This document shows positions 1 through 6,729 of a stretch of 45,000 bases of DNA, piece after piece. Location: positions 1 to 45,000 of the forward strand of contig JACTMI010000018.1 of assembly GCA_014584695.1 (NCBI GenBank), written 5' to 3'. The position numbers and the translations under genes were made by a program. The notes below the pieces were generated by a model. The model was given only the letters and a program-made list of their open reading frames with translations, did not search any database and was not told where the DNA came from. The stretch is from Acidobacteriota bacterium. Lineage in GTDB: Bacteria > Acidobacteriota > Thermoanaerobaculia > Multivoradales > JAGPDF01. The number at the start of each line of letters is the position of its first letter. Position 1 is the first letter of the stretch.

Positions 1-420
1 GCGCACCACGTAGAACGCCGCGCTCGTCCCCTCCTCGAGCTGCAGCCAGAGCGGGCGGTCCATCTTGTCGTAGGCGGACGTCGCCAAGAGGTTCCCCGGG
101 TAGGTCGTCGTCAGACGGTTGCCGTTCTTGTCGTAAGTGTAGACGAGTCCGCTCTCGGTGAGCACCTCCCCGAACGCGTTGTACGTGTAGTCGACCGACT
201 GGCCGTCCCGCGCGACTGACAGCAGCCGCCCCTTCTGCCACCCCGACGCGCTCGTGCCGTAGGTGGAAGCGACGTCCAGGCTCGAATCCGGGTACTCGAC
301 CAGCGTCACCCGGCCGGCCGCGTCCACCGTCCGCGCCACCGTCACCAGGCGGGCGTCCGTCTCCTCGACCAGCTCGCCGTGCTCGTTGTAGCCGTAAGTC
401 AGCCGCCCTCTGGTGCGGTG
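1..420 (-). CDS. RHS/YD-repeat protein fragment, partial at the left edge and with no visible start
   Basis: The minus strand reads as tandem YD repeats, with GRLTYGYNEHGELV, VDYTYNAFGEVLTESG and LVYTYDKNGNRLT in one frame, then runs out of the window at base 1. This spacing is characteristic of RHS or wall-associated repeat proteins, large secreted shells that often carry a C-terminal toxin. No ATG or GTG occurs in this frame near its upstream end. The repeat pattern starts inside the last codons of the upstream nuclease gene, in another frame. The frame stays open for a few hundred bases further up, but I see no repeat character there. I therefore read it as a 5'-truncated or recombined RHS copy whose continuation lies to the left. 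It could still be translated by coupling to the upstream gene. Confidence 0.8.
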
Positions 421-1319
421 CGTACCGGCTCGAGGCGGTCGCTTTCGCGGTGGAGCCAGTCGGGGAGCTCGATCGAGGCCGATTTTTCCCAGGCGGTGGC
501 GAACAGGCGCGCCAGGAAGAGCGCGGCGGCGCGGTAGCGCTCGCAGGTGAAGGCCACGACCTCCGGATGGCGGTGGCCGTGCGCGCTTTCGAGCAGCGGC
601 TCGAGGCGGTAGGTGGCGTCGAGCCGCGCGTGGCTCGCCGCGAGCTCCGCGGTCACTCCAGCGAACAGATCCTCGAACGGGCGGACGTCGAGTCCGGCGA
701 GCGTCGCCTCGTCGTCGAAGTCGACCCGCTCGAACAGCGCGTCGACCCGGCGGTGGAATCCGGTCAGGGGCGAGCGACCGTCCGGCAGCGCCCAGCCGTC
801 GTGGTGGATGGTGGTGTGCAGCGGCTGCGCCAGGTCGGCGCCGTAGTGGGCGAGCAGGCCCGCGAAGACCAGGCACTTGGCGCGCACGTGCGGGTTGCCC
901 GGCCAGCGCCGGTGCTCGGCGAGACAGATCGAGAGCCGCTCGGTCCCCTCGATCACGGCGTAGGGGAGATAGCCGAGCTCGGCCGGAGAAAACCCGCTCG
1001 AGAGCCGCAGCTGGTCGAGATCGACTCGCCGGGAGGGCAGCGGCCTGCCGCCCAGCCGCTCGACGTCCAGGTAATGCTCGACCTCCTCGCGGCGGCGCAG
1101 CTCCGGCGTGCCGGGATTGCGGTAGAGATCGGGATCGACGGACAGGTGCGCGACCGTCGCCGCTCCGGCGCGCAGGAAGAGCGGCAGATCGCCGCCCAGC
1201 CGCTCGACCGCGGCGAGCGTCAGCCGCCGGTGACCCGGCGTCAGCCAAGCTCCGCCCGGAGCCGGCGCCAGCAGCCCGAGCAGGAGGATCGCGGCGAGCG
1301 GAATCCGTGGACGTCGCAT
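399..1319 (-). CDS. Exported S1/P1 nuclease / zinc-dependent phospholipase C-like protein
   Basis: The 306-aa product begins with a typical signal peptide (about residues 1-23), and the mature chain would start near Trp25. That fits this family, where the N-terminal Trp ligates zinc. Other candidate trinuclear zinc ligands are His30, an Asp around 62-64, His82 in EHYLD, the HYGADLAQPLH block (His158, Asp162, His168) and His189/Asp193 in GFHRRVDALFE. The spacing matches phospholipase C and S1/P1 nucleases, which hydrolyse phosphoesters outside the cytoplasm. I cannot tell lipid from nucleic acid as substrate. It is last in a minus-strand run, 46 nt after ygfZ, but has its own -10-like TAGCCT 7 nt before the ATG. 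Its last codons overlap the RHS repeat frame, so the C-terminus may be altered. Confidence 0.8.
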   Translation of the reverse strand: MRRPRIPLAAILLLGLLAPAPGGAWLTPGHRRLTLAAVERLGGDLPLFLRAGAATVAHLSVDPDLYRNPGTPELRRREEVEHYLDVERLGGRPLPSRRVDLDQLRLSSGFSPAELGYLPYAVIEGTERLSICLAEHRRWPGNPHVRAKCLVFAGLLAHYGADLAQPLHTTIHHDGWALPDGRSPLTGFHRRVDALFERVDFDDEATLAGLDVRPFEDLFAGVTAELAASHARLDATYRLEPLLESAHGHRHPEVVAFTCERYRAAALFLARLFATAWEKSASIELPDWLHRESDRLEPVRTAPEGG

Positions 1320-1326
1320 CCGCTTC

Positions 1327-1332
1327 AGGCTA
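1327..1332 (-). promoter_or_regulatory. -10-like TAGCCT, 7 nt before the nuclease start
   Basis: On the minus strand the hexamer TAGCCT, preceded by CGA, ends 7 nt before the ATG at 1319, and no Shine-Dalgarno is present. Initiation 6-7 nt after the hexamer would place the transcript start at or next to the ATG, giving a leaderless mRNA. No clear -35 element is seen. Confidence 0.45.
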
Positions 1333-1365
1333 TCGGAATCGGTCCGCGGCCGCCCGCCGTGGCAT

Positions 1366-2352
1366 TCAGGCGAAAGGGAGCGCGACCACGGTTGCTCGAC
1401 CGCCGCCTTCGACTCCGATCTCGACCGGGGGCTCGCCGATCCGCCGATGGAGCAGGGCGAGGCCGATCGGGCCGCAGCGGGGCGAGAGCGCCCGGCTGGT
1501 CAGCCGGCCGGCTTCCCGCCCGTCGTGGAGGAGCGCCGTGCCGACCGGCGGCGGACCGCTCTCGAAACGGAGACCGCGGCCGATCCGCTGGACGCCGCCG
1601 CGGTAGTGGATTCGCGCCACGACTTCCTGGCCGAGGTAGCAGCCCTTGGTGAAGCTGATCGCCCCGTCGTCGCCGCTCTCCTGCGGGAAGGCGTCGATGC
1701 CGAAGTCGACGCCGAAGGCGAGCTCCCCCGCTTCGATGCGGGCGACCTCGAGCGCTTCGGCGCTCCCCACGCGCCAGGATTCCGGCGCGCCGGCGCGCAG
1801 CCGCTCGAGGCCGGCGGCGAGCGCCGCCGCTTCGCCCCAGAGCTCGAAGCGCGGCGGACCGCCCCGCTCCATCCGCGCCAGCCGCAGCGTCGCCGCTTCC
1901 ACCGGTGCCGAACCGTGCTCGCCGGGCGCCGGCGGCGGCCAGCCCGCGCCCGCGACCAGCGCTGGCGCCGCGGGTCCGCGCAGCGTCCAGCGCTCGAGCC
2001 CCGGTTGCGGCACGAGCTCGACGCGATCCGCCAGCAGGTACTTGCCGAGATGCGCGGCGATCGACTCCGAAGCGCCTTCCGGCAAGCGGAGGCGGAGGCG
2101 ATCGTCGAACGCCAGCAGGTCGAAGTCGGCCAACACCTGGCCCTTGAGCGCGGTCAGGAAGCCGCGGGTGAGCCGTCCGGCCGGCAGCGACTTGGTGTCG
2201 CAGGTGACATAGCCGTTGAGGAAGCGGCGGGCGTCGGGGCCGACCAGATCGAGGAAGTCCGCGGCGGGCGCCGGAGCGGCGAGCGCGCTCTCGGCGAGCG
2301 CCGCGAGCGCCTCGGCGAGCGGCAAGGGCGAGGGCGGATTCGGGTTCGACAT
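1366..2352 (-). CDS. ygfZ: YgfZ/GcvT-domain folate-binding protein
   Basis: This 328-aa protein belongs to the YgfZ branch of the aminomethyltransferase (GcvT) fold, which helps maintain certain Fe-S enzymes using tetrahydrofolate. The diagnostic motif KGCYLGQE lies in the last third and contains the conserved cysteine. The N-terminal part (RRFLNGYVTCD, then LTALKGQVLADFDLL) fits the folate-binding fold, and the C-terminal region forms the usual small barrel. I chose the ATG at 2352; an in-frame TTG lies two codons upstream. It follows the HAD phosphatase by 42 nt and precedes the nuclease by 46 nt on the same strand. Family assignment is secure, but no Fe-S client can be named from the neighbours. 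Confidence 0.92.
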   Translation of the reverse strand: MSNPNPPSPLPLAEALAALAESALAAPAPAADFLDLVGPDARRFLNGYVTCDTKSLPAGRLTRGFLTALKGQVLADFDLLAFDDRLRLRLPEGASESIAAHLGKYLLADRVELVPQPGLERWTLRGPAAPALVAGAGWPPPAPGEHGSAPVEAATLRLARMERGGPPRFELWGEAAALAAGLERLRAGAPESWRVGSAEALEVARIEAGELAFGVDFGIDAFPQESGDDGAISFTKGCYLGQEVVARIHYRGGVQRIGRGLRFESGPPPVGTALLHDGREAGRLTSRALSPRCGPIGLALLHRRIGEPPVEIGVEGGGRATVVALPFA

Positions 2353-2394
2353 CGACAACCTGCTCTCGGCAGCCGGCGGGCTCCGGCCCGGCGC

Positions 2395-3075
2395 TCAGGC
2401 GGCCAGCATCTCCTCGAGATCGGGGCCGGCCAGATCGGCGACGACCCGCTCGGCGCCGGCGGCCGCCAGGCGGTCGGCCGGCGTCCAGCCGGTGGCGACC
2501 GCCAGACAGCGGATGCCGTGCGCGCGGGCGCAGGCGACGTCGAGCGGCGAATCGCCGACGATCAGGGTCTCGGCGGGCGTGAACCGCCGGCCGACCGCGG
2601 CCTGCGCACGTTCCCAGGCGACCGGCGGCAACTCGTCCCGGTCCAGCCGGCCGTCGCCGAAGGCGCCGAAGCGGAAATACTCCTCGAGGCGGTGGCTGCC
2701 GAGCTTGATCCGGGCGCCGCGCTCCCAGTTCCCGGTCAACAGGCCCAGGACCACGTCCGCGCGCGCCGCGAGCTGCCGCAGCCGCTCGACGACCGCCGGC
2801 AGCAACCGCACCCGCGCGGGCTCGAGCGTCCGCGCGAACCGGTCGAGATAGTGGTCGCGGACCGCGTCGAGGCGATCCAGCACCCGCGCGGCCGGCACCC
2901 CGGCCGCGGTCATCAGGTCGAGCACGATGCGGGGGTCGGTCTTGCCCGAGAAATCGTAGCCCGGCAGGTCGCCCCGGGTGCCGAACACCGCCTCCAGGGC
3001 GTCGCCGAACGGCTGCCGAGTCTGCCCGCCGCAGTCGACCAGGGTGCCGTCGATGTCGAACAGGACCAGCTTCAT
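2395..3075 (-). CDS. HAD-superfamily hydrolase (phosphoglycolate phosphatase-like)
   Basis: The 226-aa product starts MKLVLFDIDGTLVD, HAD motif I with the nucleophile and acid/base aspartates. Motif II is LGLLTGNW and motif IV is LIVGDSPLDVACA. A helical cap lies between motifs I and II, so it is a subfamily I phosphatase of Gph/PGMB type with a small phosphorylated metabolite as likely substrate. The frame stays open upstream, but the ATG at 3075 directly precedes the family N-terminus. A candidate extended -10 (TGATACGCT) lies 11 nt before it. It sits 43 nt after the crotonase gene and 42 nt before ygfZ, so it may be co-transcribed or have its own start. The substrate is unknown. Confidence 0.9.
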   Translation of the reverse strand: MKLVLFDIDGTLVDCGGQTRQPFGDALEAVFGTRGDLPGYDFSGKTDPRIVLDLMTAAGVPAARVLDRLDAVRDHYLDRFARTLEPARVRLLPAVVERLRQLAARADVVLGLLTGNWERGARIKLGSHRLEEYFRFGAFGDGRLDRDELPPVAWERAQAAVGRRFTPAETLIVGDSPLDVACARAHGIRCLAVATGWTPADRLAAAGAERVVADLAGPDLEEMLAA

Positions 3076-3118
3076 CACGCCCCGCCAGCGTATCACCGCG
3101 CGGCGGCCGCGCCGCCGC

Positions 3119-3922
3119 TCACTCGCGCCAGCGCGGCGGCTGCTTGGTCGCCAGAAACGTCGCGATGCCGTGGCGGCAGTCGTCGGTAGCGCGCGCCGCC
3201 GCGTTGGCCTCGGCGGCGGCGTCGAGGCGCTCGTCGAAGCGCAGCCCGGCCAGGCCGAGCAACAGCCGCTTCGTCCGCGCGATCGACTCCGACGAGCCAT
3301 TGGCGAGGATCTCGGCGGCGAGCCGCTCGCCCGCCGCGGCGAGCTCGGCGGCCGGCACCACCCGGTTGGCCAGCCCGATCTCGAGCGCGCGGGCGGCGGG
3401 GACGAACTGCGGGAACAGCAACAGCTCGCGCAGGTCGCGCCCGCTCACCCGCAGCGGCAGGAAGGTCGCGACCAGGGCCGCCACGAAGCCGATCCGCACC
3501 TCGCTGTAGAGGAAGCGGGCGTCCTCGGCGGCGATGACGAAGTCGCAGGCGGTGGCGAGCCCGCAGCCGCCGGCGACGCACGAGCCCTGGACCAGGGCGA
3601 GCGTCAGCGCCTCCTGGCGCAGCACCGCCTCGAACAGCTCGCGCAGGCGCCGCGAGTCGAGCCGGTTGTCGAGCTCGGAGGCCGACTGGAGCGCCGCCAG
3701 GTGCTCGAGGTCGGCCCCGGCGCAGAAATGGCGGCCGGAGCCGGCGAGCAGCACGGCGCGCACCCCCTCCGCGCGCAGATCGCGCCGGTAGAGAGCGGTG
3801 AGAGCGACGGTGAGAGCAGGGGACAGCGCGTTGGCGCGCGCCGGATCGTCGAGCGTCGCGAAGAGCAGATCGCCGCGCCGCTCGACGCGCAGCCGAGAGT
3901 CGGAGGAGGTCGCCTCGGTCAC
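3119..3922 (-). CDS. Enoyl-CoA hydratase/isomerase, methylglutaconyl-CoA hydratase-like
   Basis: The 267-aa crotonase has the oxyanion-hole segment GRHFCAGADLEHL and the second active-site block GGCGLATACDFVIA followed by FLYSEVRIGF. One catalytic glutamate position of classical hydratases is Gly here (GGCGLA), while the glutamate in SEVRIG is kept. That pattern is usual in the LiuC/AtuE/AUH branch, which hydrates 3-methylglutaconyl-CoA or isohexenylglutaconyl-CoA. I chose GTG at 3922 because it overlaps the upstream stop as GTGA; the open frame extends about 20 residues further. Position right after the AtuA pair, and a carboxyltransferase of matching type at 17589, support a branched acyl-CoA role. 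The exact substrate is inference. Confidence 0.87.
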   Translation of the reverse strand: MTEATSSDSRLRVERRGDLLFATLDDPARANALSPALTVALTALYRRDLRAEGVRAVLLAGSGRHFCAGADLEHLAALQSASELDNRLDSRRLRELFEAVLRQEALTLALVQGSCVAGGCGLATACDFVIAAEDARFLYSEVRIGFVAALVATFLPLRVSGRDLRELLLFPQFVPAARALEIGLANRVVPAAELAAAGERLAAEILANGSSESIARTKRLLLGLAGLRFDERLDAAAEANAAARATDDCRHGIATFLATKQPPRWRE

Positions 3923-4299
3923 CGTCGGTCCGGATCGTCGCGGTGCCCGCCCGGCGCGGAGAGCGGCAGCCTCGCGACCCACTCCGCGGGCAGCTCGATC
4001 TCCATCTCGAGCAGCCCCTGGCCGTGGGTCTTGCCCTGGGCGTCGGTGGCCAGCGAGGCGGTGCCGCCGCCGCCCAGGGAGTCGTGCAGCAGAAAGTTGA
4101 GCGCGCGCAGGTTGGGCACCTCGAAACGCTCGACCTCGCCCCGGCAGATCGCCGCGAAGTGCGCGCGCACCCGCTCGGCGGTGACCTCGCGGCGCAGCAC
4201 CTCGTAGAGCTCCGGAGTGTCGGCGATCAGGCCGACGTTCGAGCCGTCGCCCTTGTCGCCCGAGCGGGCATGGGCGAGCCGCGCCAGCTTCACTCTCAT
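3919..4299 (-). CDS. AtuA-like small protein (separate C-terminal domain)
   Basis: This 126-aa protein begins MRVKLARLAHARSGDKGD and contains NFLLHDSLGGGG, both typical of the roughly 100-residue AtuA-like ferredoxin-fold domain. In many relatives it is the C-terminal part of acyclic terpene utilization protein AtuA; here it is a separate gene. Its ATG overlaps the stop of the larger AtuA gene (ATGA), and its own stop overlaps the crotonase GTG (GTGA). All three are thus likely made together in fixed ratio. Biochemical function is not established; a complex with the large AtuA protein is a reasonable inference from the fused homologues. Confidence 0.88.
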   Translation of the reverse strand: MRVKLARLAHARSGDKGDGSNVGLIADTPELYEVLRREVTAERVRAHFAAICRGEVERFEVPNLRALNFLLHDSLGGGGTASLATDAQGKTHGQGLLEMEIELPAEWVARLPLSAPGGHRDDPDRR

Positions 4300-5666
4300 C
4301 CGATCGACTCCACCGAGACCTCGAGACCCGGCTCGACTTCTCGCCGGTCGAGCAGCGCCGGCCAGTAGGCGACCACCTCCTGCGCCTTGGGCCGGCCGCC
4401 GGCGAAGCCGGTGACCCCCGGCGGCCCCGCCGTCACCAGCGGGGCGATCTCCTTGCCGAAGCGGTCGACCTTGGCGCGGTCGGCGTCGCGGACGGCCAGG
4501 CGCAGCACCACCTCCGGCGGCGCCGCCGGCGCGGCGAGGATGCCGGGCAGCACGCCGGAGACCCCGAGCAGCTCGGTCCGCCGATCGCCCTCGGCGAAGG
4601 TGACGCCGGCGCGCTCGAGCCGCCGCCAGACGATGTCGGCGGCGAGCCGCGCCTTCTCGATCGCGCGCGGCCCCGACACCGTCACCTGCCCGGCGGCCTT
4701 CCAGCCGTCGAGATAGGAGGCCGAGAGCTTGAGGAACGGCGTGTTCGGCCGGCCGCGGATGCCGCGAACCGCCACCCGGTCGGGACCGGCCGGAGCGAGC
4801 TCGATCGAAGTGAAGTCGGCGGTCACGTCGGGCGTCACGTAGCCGCAGGGCGCGCCCATCTCGTAGAGCAGCTGCTCGGCGACCGTGTCGACCGTCACCA
4901 GTCCGCCGGTGCCTGGATGCTTGGTCACCACGAAGCTGCCGTCCGCCGACATCTCGGCGATCGGATAGCCGACGTTCCACAGGTCGGGGACCTCCCAGAA
5001 GCGGGTGAAGTTGCCCCCCGTCGCCTGCGCGCCGCATTCGAGCACGTGGCCGCAGATGGTGCCGGCGGCGAGGCGGTCCCAATCGTCGCTCGCCCAGCCG
5101 AACTCCGCCACCAGCGGCCCGAGCGCCAGGGCGGTGTCGGTCACCCGCCCGCAGAGCACGATCTGGGCGCCGTCGCGCAGCGCGCTCGCCACCGGCTGCG
5201 CGCCGATGTAGGCGTTGGCCGAGGTGACCTGCTCGAGCACCGACGACAGCGGCGCGCCGGTGTCGAGGTTGGTCATCGGATGGCCGGCGGCGACCAGCTC
5301 CGGCAGGCGGCCGAGCAGATCGTCCCCCTCGACGATGCCGACGCGCAGATCGCCGATCCCCAGCTCCCGCGCGATCGCGAACACCCGCTCCCGGCAGGCT
5401 CTGGGGTTGAGGCCGCCGGCGTTGGTCACCACCTTGACGCCCTTGGCAACCAGCAGCGGCAGGGCGCGGCGGACGAAGTCGAGGAAGTCGGTGGCGTAGC
5501 CCGCGCGCGGGTCGCGCAGCTTTTGGCGCATCATGATCGACAGCGTCACCTCGGCCAGGTAGTCCAGACCCAGGTAGTCGATCGGGCCCCCGCGCAGCAG
5601 CTCGAGCGGCGCGTCGACGCTGTCTCCCCAGAAGCCCTGGCCGTTGGCGACGCGAACGCTCTTCAT
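4296..5666 (-). CDS. atuA: AtuA-family (DUF1446) acyclic terpene utilization protein
   Basis: The 456-aa protein opens MKSVRVANGQGFWGDS and carries family features such as DYLAEVTLSIM, VVTNAGGLNP, CGRVTDTALALGPL and the ending ALLDRREV. AtuA is required for citronellol/geraniol catabolism in Pseudomonas, but its reaction is not known, and DUF1446 proteins also occur beside short branched acyl-CoA carboxylases. The ATG at 5666 is preferred because it begins the conserved N-terminus; a GTG at 5687 is in frame upstream. A TAGGCT hexamer lies 11 nt before the start. It is the first gene of a minus-strand run with the AtuA-like protein and hydratase, and is divergent from the ferritin-like gene. 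Confidence 0.88.
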   Translation of the reverse strand: MKSVRVANGQGFWGDSVDAPLELLRGGPIDYLGLDYLAEVTLSIMMRQKLRDPRAGYATDFLDFVRRALPLLVAKGVKVVTNAGGLNPRACRERVFAIARELGIGDLRVGIVEGDDLLGRLPELVAAGHPMTNLDTGAPLSSVLEQVTSANAYIGAQPVASALRDGAQIVLCGRVTDTALALGPLVAEFGWASDDWDRLAAGTICGHVLECGAQATGGNFTRFWEVPDLWNVGYPIAEMSADGSFVVTKHPGTGGLVTVDTVAEQLLYEMGAPCGYVTPDVTADFTSIELAPAGPDRVAVRGIRGRPNTPFLKLSASYLDGWKAAGQVTVSGPRAIEKARLAADIVWRRLERAGVTFAEGDRRTELLGVSGVLPGILAAPAAPPEVVLRLAVRDADRAKVDRFGKEIAPLVTAGPPGVTGFAGGRPKAQEVVAYWPALLDRREVEPGLEVSVESIG

Positions 5667-5677
5667 GCCCGGCCGGG

Positions 5678-5683
5678 AGCCTA
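5678..5683 (-). promoter_or_regulatory. -10-like TAGGCT upstream of atuA
   Basis: TAGGCT on the minus strand ends 11 nt before the atuA ATG, separated from it by the palindrome CCCGGCCGGG. No Shine-Dalgarno is visible, so the transcript would have only a very short leader. No convincing -35 element is seen. Confidence 0.35.
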
Positions 5684-5778
5684 GCACCCCGCCCCTCGGC
5701 CGGCCGGTGCGCCGGGTCGCTGACGCCGCCGGCGCGAGCGCGCCACGCCGCGGGGCGGGGCGGCTCCGCGCCCTGGGT

Positions 5779-5787
5779 TGATAGCGT
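5779..5787 (+). promoter_or_regulatory. Extended -10 TGATAGCGT for the ferritin-like gene
   Basis: TGATAGCGT has an extended -10 form (TG-N-TANNNT) and lies 25 nt before the ATG at 5813. The predicted leader would hold the strong Shine-Dalgarno GGAAGGGAGG. This is pattern recognition only. Confidence 0.4.
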
Positions 5788-5812
5788 TCGCCATCGGAAG
5801 GGAGGCCGCCCG

Positions 5813-6262
5813 ATGGCGAAACCCAAGCGCTCCGACAAGCCCACGACCAAGGCCCTGATCGCGGGCCTGAACCTGGACCTCGCGCACGAGTACGCGGCGG
5901 TCATCACCTATCGCACCTACGCCAGCCTGGTCCAGGGACCCTGGCGGCTCGAGCTGCGCGAGTTCTTCGAGGCGGAGATCCCCGACGAGCTGCTCCACGC
6001 CCAGACCCTGGCCGACAAGATCGTCTCGCTGGGCGGCCTGCCGACCACCGAAGCGGCGCCGGTCGAGGTGACCGAGGATCCGCGCAAGATGCTGCAGAAC
6101 GCTCTCGCCGACGAAGCGGCGACGATCGAGCGCTACGTCGAGCGGCGGCGCCAGGCCGAAGCGCTCGGCGAGCACGGCCTGGCGATCGACCTCGATGCCT
6201 TCATCTCCGACGAGACGAAGCACCGCGACGAGATCCGCAAGCTGCTGAAGCGCTGGAGCTGA
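5813..6262 (+). CDS. Ferritin-like di-iron protein
   Basis: The 149-aa helical protein has the ligand pattern of a four-helix ferritin-like bundle: Glu in LAHEYAA, the EIPDELLHA block (Glu plus His), Glu in ADEAATIERYVE, and the final DETKHRDE. This is the bacterioferritin/rubrerythrin-type arrangement that binds two irons. The chain is short and lacks a rubredoxin tail. It may store or oxidise iron or handle peroxide; the sequence does not decide. The start is well supported by GGAAGGGAGG about 8 nt upstream. It converges with the small cytochrome c gene, the two stops being 7 nt apart. Confidence 0.85.
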   Translation: MAKPKRSDKPTTKALIAGLNLDLAHEYAAVITYRTYASLVQGPWRLELREFFEAEIPDELLHAQTLADKIVSLGGLPTTEAAPVEVTEDPRKMLQNALADEAATIERYVERRRQAEALGEHGLAIDLDAFISDETKHRDEIRKLLKRWS

Positions 6263-6269
6263 CCGGCAG

Positions 6270-6617
6270 CTACTTCTGCTGCTCGAGCCAGCCGAGCAGG
6301 GCCTGGACGTCCGCCTCGGACAGCTTGGTGATGTCCTTGGCGTGCTTCTTGCCGTCGTGGTCGACCTCCTTGCGCAGGTACTTGGTCGTCCACTCGACGC
6401 CCTTCTCGGCGACCGCTCCCTTGAGGTCCGGACCCTTCATCTTCTCGGACTTGGTGGTCGCCTCGATGCCGGCGCTCGAGACCGCGTGGCAGGTGTTGCA
6501 CTTCTGGCCCAGGAACACCTCTTTGCCGTCGGCCGCCGCCGGAGCGGCGCCGAGCAGGAAGCCGAGGGCGAGGGTGCCGAGGGCCGGGATCATCGTGCGG
6601 CGGAAGCTCGTCGTCAT
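6270..6617 (-). CDS. Small exported mono-haem cytochrome c
   Basis: The 115-aa product has a signal peptide (about residues 1-29, ending AAPAAA) and one haem-attachment motif CNTCH near residue 40. A GPDLKG segment and a short C-terminal helix (SEADVQALLGWLEQQ) follow, as in class I cytochromes. The likely axial Met lies in KMKGPDL, before the usual position, so the sixth ligand is uncertain. It would carry electrons in the periplasm. The ATG at 6617 follows an AAGGGA ribosome site and a leader containing a 7-bp hairpin. It lies downstream of the histidine kinase gene, with 112 nt between, so it probably has its own promoter. Confidence 0.88.
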   Translation of the reverse strand: MTTSFRRTMIPALGTLALGFLLGAAPAAADGKEVFLGQKCNTCHAVSSAGIEATTKSEKMKGPDLKGAVAEKGVEWTTKYLRKEVDHDGKKHAKDITKLSEADVQALLGWLEQQK

Positions 6618-6636
6618 GGCTTGATTCCCTTTCTGC

Positions 6637-6657
6637 GGGCGAGATCCACGCTCGCCC
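6637..6657 (-). other. Stem-loop in the cytochrome c leader
   Basis: GGGCGAG and CTCGCCC form a perfect 7-bp inverted repeat with a 7-nt loop, about 20 nt upstream of the cytochrome c ATG. There is no U-tract on the minus strand, so it is more likely a leader structure than an intrinsic terminator of the upstream kinase gene. Confidence 0.5.
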
Positions 6658-6729
6658 AGCTGTGGTTTCGTACTGCAAGGACCCTACCAGCGCGGGGCGC
6701 GAGGGCCATCGCGCCCGGTCGCGCACGGG

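Noticed and set aside
2353-2358. TTG at 2358 as the ygfZ start
   Set aside because: The ATG two codons downstream at 2352 is adequate, and neither has a clear ribosome site. The choice changes only two residues.
3919-5907. A 662-codon frame that would fuse an N-terminal extension to the AtuA-like domain
   Set aside because: Upstream of 4299 it reads atuA out of frame and continues antisense into the ferritin-like gene. The AtuA-like domain begins at the ATG at 4299 within an ATGA overlap.
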